A stretch of DNA of 64,000 nucleotides from Dyella acidisoli (GTDB lineage: Bacteria > Pseudomonadota > Gammaproteobacteria > Xanthomonadales > Rhodanobacteraceae): the NCBI RefSeq assembly GCF_030160295.1, contig NZ_BSOB01000001.1, forward strand, positions 34,270-98,269, given 5' to 3'. The notes under the pieces were generated by a model that saw only the letters and a program-made list of their open reading frames with translations, had not been told where the DNA came from and made no database searches. Of this stretch, positions 44,713-54,800 are shown one piece after another; within the stretch, counting starts at the first letter, position 1, and every line of letters begins with the position of its first letter. The position numbers were made by a program, and so were the translations under genes.

Positions 44713-45576
44713 ATGACACTTTTTCGTCGACTTCTCCGCACCGCCGCGCTTACCAGCGTGGCCGTCACTTGCGTTGCTTCAGCGCTGGCAGGCGATCAAT
44801 CACCGGTGACCCTGCGCATAGGGAACACAGCGCTATCCCCGCAACAGTATCGTGATGTGGCCGCTGCATTGCAGGACACATCAGGGTCCACCTCGTTCGC
44901 AGAAGACAACGATCAGCTAAAGCAATTTGCCGAAATGGAGGTTCTCGCCGCCCGCGCGCGCAAGGATGGGTTGGATCAGGATCATGCGATAGCCGCGAAG
45001 ATTCGCGTGGCGGTTGACAATGTGCTCGCACATGCCGAGCGCGATCACTTGTATGCCGCCGCGACGGTCACAAACGACGACGTGAAGCAAAAATTGGATT
45101 CGCATCCCAATGCGTACGACGAGTACGCACTCAGCCATATCTTTATCGCGATCGGGCCAACCAAAAGCGGTGGCCAACGATCCGAACATGATGCCCTCCT
45201 CAAAGCTACCCAGATCAAGAAGAAACTTGATGCGGGCGCCGACTTTGCAAGCTTGGCGCAAGCTGAGTCGGATGATCCGGCAACGGCCAAGGACGGAGGC
45301 GAACTGTCGCCCATGCTTGGCATGTTCGTCGCGAACGAGTTTCTGCCAGTGATAAGCCAACTGCACAGCGGGGATGTATCGAACCCTGTAAGGGGTAAAC
45401 AGGGTTACCACGTGATCCTGGTTCAACAGCGAACCGTTGCGACGTTCGACAACCGGCACAAGATGATCGAAGCCCTCCTGCGAGATGAATCGGTAGAGTC
45501 GACCATTACGCAGTGGATGCAGAACACCCCGGTCGAGTTCAATAAATCGACGCTTGATGGCCAGGCAGCCAAATAG
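44713..45576 (+). CDS. Periplasmic parvulin-type peptidyl-prolyl isomerase
   Basis: 287 residues with a signal peptide (to about SALAG). A helical chaperone-like region (about 35-125) precedes the parvulin domain: ALSHIFIAIGP, GADFASLAQAESDDPATAKDGGELSPMLGMFVANEFLPVISQLHSGDVSNPV, GYHVILVQQR. It assists folding of exported proteins. It lies 78 bp after the glycerophosphodiesterase, separated by a hairpin. Confidence 0.88.
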   Translation: MTLFRRLLRTAALTSVAVTCVASALAGDQSPVTLRIGNTALSPQQYRDVAAALQDTSGSTSFAEDNDQLKQFAEMEVLAARARKDGLDQDHAIAAKIRVAVDNVLAHAERDHLYAAATVTNDDVKQKLDSHPNAYDEYALSHIFIAIGPTKSGGQRSEHDALLKATQIKKKLDAGADFASLAQAESDDPATAKDGGELSPMLGMFVANEFLPVISQLHSGDVSNPVRGKQGYHVILVQQRTVATFDNRHKMIEALLRDESVESTITQWMQNTPVEFNKSTLDGQAAK

Positions 45577-45630
45577 ATCATGGCCCTGCATGCGCGCCCA
45601 TCAAGCCGCATGTGCAGGGTAGGGATGCTC

Positions 45631-46470
45631 ATGCGGCCAAACTCCCTTGCGTTCCTGTCCATGTTTATTCGCCGTCGTATATGGCTGGTGGCCGCCACGC
45701 TGAGCGCGGCCATCGTGTTGGTCGGTATTGAGCATCCAGCACGTACTGTTCTTGCGCCAGCACTGGCAACTCGTGCGCCGCGGTTCGCTCCCGGCCATCA
45801 AATGGCCTCCCGTCAAAAGGCCGCTCCCGTCATTCAAGACAATCCGGCGAGCCGCCTGTTTGATGATGCCCGTATGGATGAGGTATGCAGCCGGATTTCG
45901 GCTCAAGCTGCTTATGAATTACAGCCTGGAGAGGCTCCTATAACAGCTTCAGAACCAGGTGGCGACGAGAAAGAGCGACTGAATGGGTTTTGCGCGAAGA
46001 AGTTGATTTCATCGGATGATGAAATTCTTTCGCGTATGCGTGACGCGGCAAGCGCGGGTAGCGCTGAGGCGCGTCGCCATTTGTTGGAGCAAAAGCTTCA
46101 ACAAGACAGCGAGGACTTGGATGCGATCGCAGCAGACTTGTCGACCGATGATATGCCTGCCGTTCGCGACTACTACGCGGATGACGTGGCTGCGCTCCAT
46201 AGCATGGCTTTACAACCGGATGCGGAAGCAGCCAGGTTGATGGCTCAACTAGAGGATGGCGGTAAGCTCGTTGAGCGCGACCCGATAGAAGCCGCTTCGT
46301 GGCAAATATTTGCCCGAATTTCGGTGGAACGTACCTTGCCCGCAGATGAGGATCTACTCAGAGACCCTGCGCTAGACGACTTTGGCGAGGAAGATAGCGC
46401 TGCGGCAATTGCGTCCGCGAAAACGCTTTATTCGAGCATGTTGCCCGCGAACACAAGAAATCATCTATAG
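45631..46470 (+). CDS. Hypothetical membrane-anchored protein
   Basis: 279 residues from ATG 45631 (a purine-rich AGGGTAGGG lies upstream; ATG 45580, 45625 and 45661 are alternatives). One N-terminal TM helix (about residues 13-33) is followed by an Ala/Pro linker and an acidic helical domain with Sel1-like helices (RDAASAGSAEARRHLLEQKL; YYADDVAALHSMALQPDAEAARLM). Two cysteines lie near the linker. No specific family recognised. Confidence 0.6.
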   Translation: MRPNSLAFLSMFIRRRIWLVAATLSAAIVLVGIEHPARTVLAPALATRAPRFAPGHQMASRQKAAPVIQDNPASRLFDDARMDEVCSRISAQAAYELQPGEAPITASEPGGDEKERLNGFCAKKLISSDDEILSRMRDAASAGSAEARRHLLEQKLQQDSEDLDAIAADLSTDDMPAVRDYYADDVAALHSMALQPDAEAARLMAQLEDGGKLVERDPIEAASWQIFARISVERTLPADEDLLRDPALDDFGEEDSAAAIASAKTLYSSMLPANTRNHL

Positions 46471-46883
46471 GCTTCGATGGGCACTCGAGAATGTAATCCA
46501 ACGCTGAGAGTTGTCCGCGTATTTTGCTCGTCATCCCAGCGAAAGCTGGGATCCATTGTCTTTGCTGCATCGAAGTCGCTGGATCCCAGCTTTCGCTGGG
46601 ATGACGATAAGGTGACCTGAGCGTCACGGGCCGCTTGGATGGCTTTTCGATCTTGCTGAACTCATTGGGTAAAACGCCAAACGTGCGGCGCGTTATGGTT
46701 CACGACGTGCGTGCGCATAGACGAATGTGCGCTATCCATCGCCTTGCTTGTGTCGCAATTCACCAAATTACATTGCCGTCTCGAAAGGCTCGTGGTTTGG
46801 CCGCTTATGAAATGTGCATGCAGACTTGCGCGTAACTAGACTCGCCGCGCACTTGGCGAGAGGCACATGTGCAACTTGCGTAA
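46471..46883. other. Intergenic region with inverted repeat
   Basis: 413 bp. Holds the repeat pair at 46529-46606; the remainder up to the metallopeptidase-like gene shows no gene. Confidence 0.55.
46529..46606. repeat. GTCATCCCAGC-type inverted repeat pair
   Basis: Two inverted arms (CGTCATCCCAGCGAAAGCTG plus GGATCCA on the left, the reverse complement on the right) separated by about 24 nt. Same sequence family as 21970-22048. Confidence 0.85.
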
Positions 46884-49022
46884 ATGATCAGTAAGCCACA
46901 CGAGGGAGCAAAGGCAGTGCTGTCAAGAAACCATCTGTTTGCAAAAGCTATTGCGGCCAAGACAATCAATCCATCATCCGCTGCTCCTCGCGTTCTGATT
47001 TCCGCAGGGCGCGGAATGTGGCTGAGCACACTGGCACTCGCAATCCTTGCTTCAATCACGGCAGTGAATGCCGCAGCCACGCGATGGGTCAACGTGGCCC
47101 ATGAGGGCCAATCGTTCGACATCAGCGGCAGCAGCAGGGTCCGCTATGGTTTCGGCACCAGGTGGATTACGCGCACCATCAGCGGGAATGCCGATTGCAC
47201 CAACGGCTACTTCGGCACTGATCCTTTCCCCGGCCAGGTCAAGCGTTGCCAGGTTCCGGCACAAGCTACGCCGGTCTCCAACGATACCGTCGACGAAGGT
47301 ACGGTCGGCACCGTGTGGGACACGTCCATCGGTAGCAAGCCGGCAACCGTGAGCGGCACCTGGGTTGCAGGTGGTCCGTCTCCGGATCACCCCAATTTTA
47401 AGCTGGTGAAGGAGTCACAGCATTTTGCTTTCTACTCCGACGAGAACCTCTCCGATGCCGAGCTCACGCAAGCGGCAGACACGCTGGAGAACCTGGTCTG
47501 GCACAACCTGTTCGACTCCAATCTGTATATGCAGGAGCCGTTCTACAATACGGCCACCAAGATCAAGCCATCTATTCACATCAGCTCGTCGTTTGGATTG
47601 AGCGGGGGTGCATGGGATGCGAATCATCTCAGCATGGAGATGGCGCCAGCAGGCCTGCTCGATCACTGGGGACTGACTCACGAGTTCACCCACACTTGGC
47701 AATTCTGGTGGGCTGCCAATGGCGGTCTGTCGTGCTCAGATCCGAATAACTGCCGCCCGATCTCCGAAAGTCACGCCAATTACACCGCGCATCAGTTGCC
47801 GGAGAACCGCGACAACGCACACTGCACCGAGATGCTTGCCAACGTTCCGCACCTGTATCTCGGCTCTTCGCGCGATATGTACTGCAACTGGCAGTTCATG
47901 GAGTTCCTCAAGGATAAGTACGGCCCGTCGGCAACTTCCGCAATCTTTACGACCGCAGGCTCAGATCCCTTCCTGAACATCATGAATTCGCGCGGTTGGA
48001 GCCTCTCCCAACTCAACGACTTCTTCGGCGATTGGGCCATGCACAACGTGACCTGGGACTATAAGGTCTCGGGCAACGGCTTCCGTAATACGTATGGCAA
48101 TATCACGCTGGCCGATAAGTCCGAGCGTATGCATCGTCTGATGCCGATGGAAGCACTGGATAGTAATTGGCCTAGCAATCATCGCTTCGTTTCGCCGTTC
48201 TATGGTGCTCCGCAGCGCTTCGGTTACAACGTTGTGCGTTTGTATCCAACTGCCGGTGCCAGCACAGTCACCATCACGTTCCGAGGTGTCGATCAGCCGG
48301 GCTCCGATGCTGATTTCCGCTGGGGCCTGGTAGCTACCGATCAGCAATTCACGACGTCTCGCTACAGCAAACTGCAACATGGTTTGGACGGCCAATTAAC
48401 GTTCAAGGTCAACGCGGGCGAGCCGCTGTTTCTGGTGGTGACGGCGACGCCGTCGGTGTATCAGACCGTTGTGATGGAGCAGGCCTATGGAACAATCTGG
48501 CGCTACCCCTACATGATCGAGCTGACCAATGCCTGGCCGCAGGGCTTCCAGAACGGGCAGCGCGATGCGTGCCCCGACGGCACCGAACGCCACTCCAACG
48601 GTGGTGGATGTGCACCGAATGGCACGCCGACGTCGGTTTACATCGGCCCGTACGCCACGGTGCTGCCGGGCTCACAAGTAAGCGGAAACGCGCGCGTTGA
48701 AGACGAAGCGATCATCGCCAACGGCACTGTCACCGGCGGTACGGTGGGCGGCCTAAGCGTGATCGGTGAAACCGGCGCCGACTGGAACAACAGCTTCTCC
48801 GTCTCCGGCGATGCACAAGTGCGCACCTCGTTCTATCCGCTGGGCTTCTTTGAAGCCGGCCAGGGCGCTTCGGGCAGCGTGAACTTGTCGGGTGACGTGG
48901 AATATCGCGGCGTCGGCTTGAACCTGGGAGCGGGCAACCGCTCAGGCTTCGTGGATGCCAACTCCACAACCGGTACGGATTCCGACATCAACACCAAGGA
49001 TCAGATCCACTGGCGTGAGTAG
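46884..49022 (+). CDS. Large secreted metallopeptidase-like protein (Svx/AvrXca-like, DUF6055)
   Basis: 712 residues. A long N-region precedes a signal-like hydrophobic stretch (about 46-62, WLSTLALAILASITAVNAA). A zinc motif HEFTH is at 266-270 (GLTHEFTHTWQFWW), with ESHANY about 27 residues later as candidate third ligand. The C-terminal part (about 580-700) has repeated short beta turns (YIGPYATVLPGSQVSGNARVE; IIANGTVTGGTVGG), as in left-handed beta-helices. The architecture recalls secreted Svx/AvrXca plant-associated proteins. The start could be further downstream, near GMWLSTLAL. Proteolysis is inferred. Confidence 0.65.
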   Translation: MISKPHEGAKAVLSRNHLFAKAIAAKTINPSSAAPRVLISAGRGMWLSTLALAILASITAVNAAATRWVNVAHEGQSFDISGSSRVRYGFGTRWITRTISGNADCTNGYFGTDPFPGQVKRCQVPAQATPVSNDTVDEGTVGTVWDTSIGSKPATVSGTWVAGGPSPDHPNFKLVKESQHFAFYSDENLSDAELTQAADTLENLVWHNLFDSNLYMQEPFYNTATKIKPSIHISSSFGLSGGAWDANHLSMEMAPAGLLDHWGLTHEFTHTWQFWWAANGGLSCSDPNNCRPISESHANYTAHQLPENRDNAHCTEMLANVPHLYLGSSRDMYCNWQFMEFLKDKYGPSATSAIFTTAGSDPFLNIMNSRGWSLSQLNDFFGDWAMHNVTWDYKVSGNGFRNTYGNITLADKSERMHRLMPMEALDSNWPSNHRFVSPFYGAPQRFGYNVVRLYPTAGASTVTITFRGVDQPGSDADFRWGLVATDQQFTTSRYSKLQHGLDGQLTFKVNAGEPLFLVVTATPSVYQTVVMEQAYGTIWRYPYMIELTNAWPQGFQNGQRDACPDGTERHSNGGGCAPNGTPTSVYIGPYATVLPGSQVSGNARVEDEAIIANGTVTGGTVGGLSVIGETGADWNNSFSVSGDAQVRTSFYPLGFFEAGQGASGSVNLSGDVEYRGVGLNLGAGNRSGFVDANSTTGTDSDINTKDQIHWRE

Positions 49023-49064
49023 AGCTTGAGTCCTTTGCATGGCATGGGTGTCGCCTGCGAATTT

Positions 49065-49092
49065 GTAGGTTGGGGTTTACACGCCAACCTAC
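49065..49092. terminator. Hairpin with GTAGGTTGG arms
   Basis: GTAGGTTGG (49065-49073) pairs with CCAACCTAC (49084-49092). It lies between convergent genes. The same GTAGGTTGGGGT string occurs after pcp at about 16903, so it may belong to a dispersed repeat. Confidence 0.5.
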
Positions 49093-49173
49093 GAGCTGCT
49101 TTGCAATCAGGGCCGCGCGCGTATCGCTCGGTACGCGCCTTCGACCCCAAGCCAAACGGTGAGCCCGGCAATC

Positions 49174-51459
49174 TCAGTTGCTTCCAGCCCGCGTCACACG
49201 CACTGGAACGGACTTGTAGGAAGGTGTCCCGCTAACCTTATCGATATAGTCGAGCGGCACCAGGCAGTTGCCTTCGGGGTAATAGGTGGCGACTGAGCCT
49301 TTTGCGATTTTGTAGATCACCGCGATGACTTGGGTCATGCGTCGCTCCTGGCCTTTGCCGAATGCGGTCTCCACGATTAACGCGTCACCTTCCTCGATGC
49401 CCCGTTCTGCGAGGTCATCTTCATTCATGAAGAGCACATCGCGTCGTCCGAAAACGCCACGGTAGCGATCATCCAGTCCATAGATGGTCGTGTTGTACTG
49501 ATCGTGGCTGCGCAGCGTGGTCAGCTTGAGGATCGTTCGATCCGTAAAAACAGGGTCTTCGTGCAGCCCGGTGAACTTGAGGAATTCCGCCTTTCCGGAC
49601 GGCGTATTCCAGATCCGCTGCGTCGGTGGCAGTGGCAGCCTGAAACCTCCCGGGACACGGATGCGCTCGTTGAATTTCTCGAAGTCCGGAAAAACCGACT
49701 CAATGGCATTGCGAATGCGATCGTAGTCCTCGATCAGATGCATCCACGGTACTTTGCTCTGGGGAAGCGTGGCGGCTGCCATGCCTGCAACAATGGCTGG
49801 TTCCGACTTCAGTGCTTCCGAAGCCGGCGTCAGTTTGCCGCGCGACGCATGCACCATCGACATGGAATCTTCCACGGTGATCGACTGCGGCCCGGTTGCC
49901 TGGATGTCACGCTCGGTGCGGCCCAGGCAGGGCAGGATGAAGGTGTTCTTGCACGTGAGCAGGTGCGAGCGGTTGAGCTTGGTGGCGATATGTACCGAGA
50001 GTTCGAGATGCCGCACCGCCTTGAAGCACGCTTCCGGATCGGGCAGCGCCACAGCCAGATTGCCGCCGAGGCAAATCAGCACCTTCGATTCGCCCGTTAC
50101 GATGGCCTGCATGGCCGCTACGGCGTCATGACCGTGTGCGGCCGGCGGGCGGAAGCCGAATGTTTGCTCGATCCGCTGGAGCAGGGCGGCGCCTGGCTTT
50201 TCCGTAATGCCGACCGTTCGATCACCCTGGACGTTGGAGTGGCCACGTAGCGGACAGATGCCTGCACCGGGCTTGCCGAAGTTGCCACGCAGCAACAGCA
50301 GGTTGGCGATCTGCTGGACGTTCTGCGTGCCCATGCTGTGCTGTGTGATGCCCATACCATAAGTGACGATGGTCGCCTTGGATTTGGCATAGGCTTCGGC
50401 GACTTTGCGTAACTCGTCTTCAGGTACACCTGAGGTAGTCTCGATGTCTCGCCAGGAAGTCGCGCGAAGATCGGCTGCGAACGACTCGAATCCGTTGGTG
50501 TGCTCCGCAATGAAGGTGTGATCGAGAACGGCGCCCTCCGGCCCTAGCACTTCATCCATCTCAAGCAGCACTTTCATGATGCCTTTGAGCGCCGCTGCGT
50601 CGCCACCGACCTTGGGTTGAAGGTAGGTCGACGCGATCTCGGTCGCGCCAAAGCTCGCCATTTCCAGCGGGTCCTGCGGATCGGCAAAGCGCTCCAGCGC
50701 ACGCTCGCGCAACGGATTGAACACGATAATGGGGGCGCCGCGACGCGCCACTTCATGGAGCGTGCCCATCATGCGGGGATGATTCGTACCCGGGTTGTGC
50801 CCCATGGCGATGATGAGTTCGCAATGATCGAAATCGTCGAGTGAAACGGTGCCCTTGCCGATGCCAATGGAGTGAGGAAGACCAACGCTAGTCGCCTCAT
50901 GACACATGTTCGAGCAATCCGGGAAATTGTTGGTGCCGTATTCCCGGGCAAAGATTTGGTAGAGAAAGGCCGCTTCGTTGGAAGCGCGCCCCGAGGTGTA
51001 GAACTCGACCGCGTTCGGGTTGGCCTGGCTGCGGAGAATCGTGCCAATGCGCGCAAAGGCTTCGTCCCAGCTGATCGCCTCGTAGATGTCCTTCTCCTCG
51101 TTGTAGGCCATCGGGTGTGTCAATCGACCCTGATCCTCCAACTGGTAATCGCTCCATTCGCGCAGCGACGTAACCGTATGAGCAGCAAAAAATGTCGGAG
51201 GAACGCGCTTATTCGTCGCCTCCCACGTGACGGCTTTTGCACCGTTCTCGCAAAACCTGAAGGTGGATTTATGCTCCTTGTCCGGCCATGCACAACCCGG
51301 GCAGTCGAATCCCTCAGGCTGATTGGTTCGAAGGAGTGTCATCGTGGCGTCAGGGGCATTCATTTGCTCCTGGACGGCCTTGGCCGTTGCTCGCAATGCT
51401 CCCCAGCCACCTGCGGGTGCGTTGTAAGGACGAATGCCGGGAATCTCTTTATCAGCCAT
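49174..51459 (-). CDS. FdhF/YdeP-family molybdopterin oxidoreductase
   Basis: 761 residues, the usual length for the YdeP/FdhF-like alpha subunit. An N-terminal iron-sulfur motif has Cys53, Cys56 and Cys70 (CPGCAWPD ... FCENG). The molybdopterin domains include YTSGRASNEAAFLYQIFAREYGTNNFPDCSNMCHE, MGHNPGTNHPRMMGTL and RGHSNVQGDRTVGI; the C-terminal dinucleotide-binding domain runs from about 640. CHE replaces the selenocysteine region of true formate dehydrogenase H. No partner subunit or fdhD is adjacent. Acid-resistance and formate-related roles are suggested for relatives; the substrate is unknown. Confidence 0.88.
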   Translation of the reverse strand: MADKEIPGIRPYNAPAGGWGALRATAKAVQEQMNAPDATMTLLRTNQPEGFDCPGCAWPDKEHKSTFRFCENGAKAVTWEATNKRVPPTFFAAHTVTSLREWSDYQLEDQGRLTHPMAYNEEKDIYEAISWDEAFARIGTILRSQANPNAVEFYTSGRASNEAAFLYQIFAREYGTNNFPDCSNMCHEATSVGLPHSIGIGKGTVSLDDFDHCELIIAMGHNPGTNHPRMMGTLHEVARRGAPIIVFNPLRERALERFADPQDPLEMASFGATEIASTYLQPKVGGDAAALKGIMKVLLEMDEVLGPEGAVLDHTFIAEHTNGFESFAADLRATSWRDIETTSGVPEDELRKVAEAYAKSKATIVTYGMGITQHSMGTQNVQQIANLLLLRGNFGKPGAGICPLRGHSNVQGDRTVGITEKPGAALLQRIEQTFGFRPPAAHGHDAVAAMQAIVTGESKVLICLGGNLAVALPDPEACFKAVRHLELSVHIATKLNRSHLLTCKNTFILPCLGRTERDIQATGPQSITVEDSMSMVHASRGKLTPASEALKSEPAIVAGMAAATLPQSKVPWMHLIEDYDRIRNAIESVFPDFEKFNERIRVPGGFRLPLPPTQRIWNTPSGKAEFLKFTGLHEDPVFTDRTILKLTTLRSHDQYNTTIYGLDDRYRGVFGRRDVLFMNEDDLAERGIEEGDALIVETAFGKGQERRMTQVIAVIYKIAKGSVATYYPEGNCLVPLDYIDKVSGTPSYKSVPVRVTRAGSN

Positions 51460-51834
51460 GACGCCATCTCGCTGTAGTGCTTGTATCTATTGAGCCTGAT
51501 TGTCGCCCGGCTTTTTACCGAGCAGGCGGCTTGCGCCACGCAGGTTGTGGTATCTGTTCCGGTAATGATCCGTTGCGCGACACCTTAATGAAATATCTTC
51601 CTCTGGATGGGTATTGTCTACAGATACAGATGAAGAGTAGGTGCGAATTACGCTGCCGGCAGGGAAGGCCGTAACTTTGCATGGAGAAAAAGGGTAGGCG
51701 GATACCGGACGTTTCATCCATAGGGTATGGCTTCGCTTGTTCGAGGTGAATCTAGCTAAGTTCTCGAATACGCTAGGCCTCGTGTAAGGAGATCGCAAGA
51801 ATAGCAAGGCCACCAATTTCAGGGAGACAAGAAC
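51460..51834. other. Divergent intergenic region
   Basis: 375 bp between the molybdoenzyme and the ATPase gene. Lower G+C than the left side. No gene or recognisable operator; AGGGAG lies 8 nt before the ATPase start. Confidence 0.45.
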
Positions 51835-54800
51835 ATGCCCCTCGCTCTGGCTGGTTCCACTTGGAAAAAATGGGATTTGCATGTGCATACGCCCGAGTCC
51901 TTCTATCACAACTATCCAGGCTCCCATGAGGAGGCGTGGGAGGCATTCTTGAAGGACATCGAGAACCTTCCAGAGGAATTCAAAGTAATCGGCATCAATG
52001 ATTACGTCCTCGTTGATGGCTACGAGAAGGTACTGAGGGCGAAGCAAGCGCAGGGAAGATTGAAGAACATAGATCTAATCGTGCCGGTGGTTGAGTTGCG
52101 ATTGGATAAGTTCGGTGGCGTGGTCCAAGGAGGCAAAAGCGGTAACGCCCCATCGAATTGGAGCCGAATCAACATCCACGTCATATTCGATCAGGTTGAA
52201 CCGGAATTCATCCGCCAGCAATTCATTTCGGCAATCGCTCCGAGCTACCGTCTTCTCCCGGGCTCGACCGGTGAAGGTAAGTGGAATTCGGTGATCTCCC
52301 GGCAAAGCATCGAAGCTCTGGGCGCTGCCATCATCGAGTCTGTTCCGGCAGACAAGCGCGCGGCATATGGAAGCGCACTCATTGAGGGCTTCAACAATCT
52401 GAACGTGAGCGCTGATGGTTTGCGTAAGGCTTTGGAGAACGAAGCCCTCAAGGGAAAGTTCATCGTCGCAGTCGGCAAGACCGAATGGGAGAACCTCAAA
52501 TGGGATGATCACTCGATCGCAGAGAAAAAGACCCTCATTAACATGGCCGATCTCGTCTTTACTGCAGCAGAAAAGCCGGAGGACTACGCGAAGGCCAGGA
52601 CTAAGCTGCGCGAAGCCGGCGTCAACTCCAATCTCCTTGACTGCTCCGACGCCCACGGGCTGAGCGCGTCTATCGATAAGGATCGCATTGGTAACTGCTT
52701 TACGTGGATCAAGGCTGATAGCACTTTTAAGGGGCTTTTGCAGGCCATTGAGGAGTTCGAGGATCGAGTTTACGTCGGCGACAATCCGCCCAAGCGCCAG
52801 CATGTCGAACTCAATCGGACGAAGTTTATTCGGTCCGTCAAGATTGCCAAGAAGGACAACTCAAAGCTCGTAGACACATGGTTCGACATGGATTTACCAC
52901 TAAATCCGGATTTGGTGGCGATTATCGGTAATAAGGGGAGCGGCAAGAGCGCACTTGCGGATATCATTGCCTTGGTTGGTAACACCAAGAACCATCGCAG
53001 TTTCTCGTTCTTGAACGAGGCGCGTTTCCGAGATCCACGAGCAAAACTCGCCCAGCATTTCGTGGGTACGCTGGTCTGGCGCGATGGTTCGGAGGCTTCA
53101 AGGGATTTGGACAAGGATCCCGAGTCCAGCAGTGTGGAGCGAGTCAAGTATCTGCCGCAGAGTTATCTTGAGACGCTATGCAACGAGCTAGGTACAGGTG
53201 GCTCAGCGACCTTCGACGCAGAGCTGCGCAAGATCATTTACTCTCACGTGCCCGCTGAGGACCAGCTTGGCCAGCCGTCTATGGATGCGCTGCTGAATTT
53301 CAAGGTGGCTGAGATCAACAAGGCAATGGAAGCTCTCCGTGGAAAAATCGCTGCACTCAACGTCAAGATACTTGGTGCCGAAGGAAGACTCTTCCCTGAG
53401 TTCAAGAATGGATTGACCGAGCGTCTCGCAGCAAAGAACGCTGAGCTTGCTTCCTTAGAAGAAGCCAAGCCCCAGCAGGTCGAAGATCCGAATGCTTCGC
53501 CCGAAGCCTTGGAGGAGTCCAAGAATGCCGCAGCTATGATCGACGGCCTTGAGCTGCAACTGCAGGATGTCAGCAAAGAAGAAACGGAATTTCGGGAGCT
53601 GAAATTCGCTGCGGCAAAGAGGCAAGCGGTCGCCCGCCGGATAGCCCAAGCGTTGGTCAACCAGAAGAAACAAAATGACGCCTTCGAAATTGAGTTGAAG
53701 CAGCTCTTGGCCGAACTCGGGATAGAGATCCCCTTCAATTCATTGTTCGAAGTCCGGATTGACGCCAAGCCTGTCAATGATCTTGCCAAGGCAATGCAGG
53801 TTGAGATCGACACAATTGACGGGAAGCTCCAAAGTGTAGAACCGGGTAGCCTCTTGAAGAGACGCGAGGAGCTCGTTGCCTCGATTGCGGATGCTAAGAG
53901 CAAGCTCGGTGAGCGCCAGCGTCTCTTCGTGCTCTACAAGGATGAGCTGGCTAAATGGGGGAAATCGAAGACCGAGATCATGGGGCCTGCTGACAAGCAG
54001 GGAACCATTGCTTGGCTAGAGTCTGAAATTAGATCGCTGGAAGCTTTGCCTCGCCAACTTCAGGAATTGAAGGCGCAACGGGCGGGCCTCTCTGAGGAGA
54101 TTCACGGCCTGATTCGGGGCATGGTTGACGAGTTTCAGCGACTCTACCTTCCCGTCCAGGGATTTGTTAAGTCGGCTGGTCAGATGGACATGAACCTCCC
54201 CCTGGAAATCCATGTCCGCATCGAAGAGGCGGGTTTTCTGGACCACTTTCTGGGAAAGCTCAATCGCCAAGTTCGAGGGACCTTCTCTGGGATCGACGAG
54301 AGCAACCAGCTGTTACGACGCATGCTGCAAGAAGCAAGCTTTGTGGAACCGCAAGACGCTCTTGCTTTTGTTGAGAGGATCGATCGAGTCATGCACTCCG
54401 ATCAACGCGACGGGCAAGACGGTCGGGAGACACGTCTGGCAGATCAACTTCGCAAAGGCGTAGAGGCAACTGAAGTCCTCGACTATATCTTTGGGCTCGA
54501 ATACCTTTCTCCGCGCTACTCACTAACATACGGCGGCCAGGACATCGGTCAACTTTCACCCGGTGAGCGAGGGCTCTTATTGCTAGTCTTCTACCTCTTG
54601 GTTGATAAGGAAGACATTCCGATTGTGATCGATCAACCAGAAGAAAACCTCGACAACCAAACTATCTACAAGATTTTGGTCAAGTGTATCAAGAAGGCGA
54701 AGGAGCGACGTCAAGTCATCATGGTTACGCACAACCCGAACTTAGCGGTCGTCTGCGATGCCGAGCAAATCGTCTACGCGTTTCGCAACACCGAAGGCGT

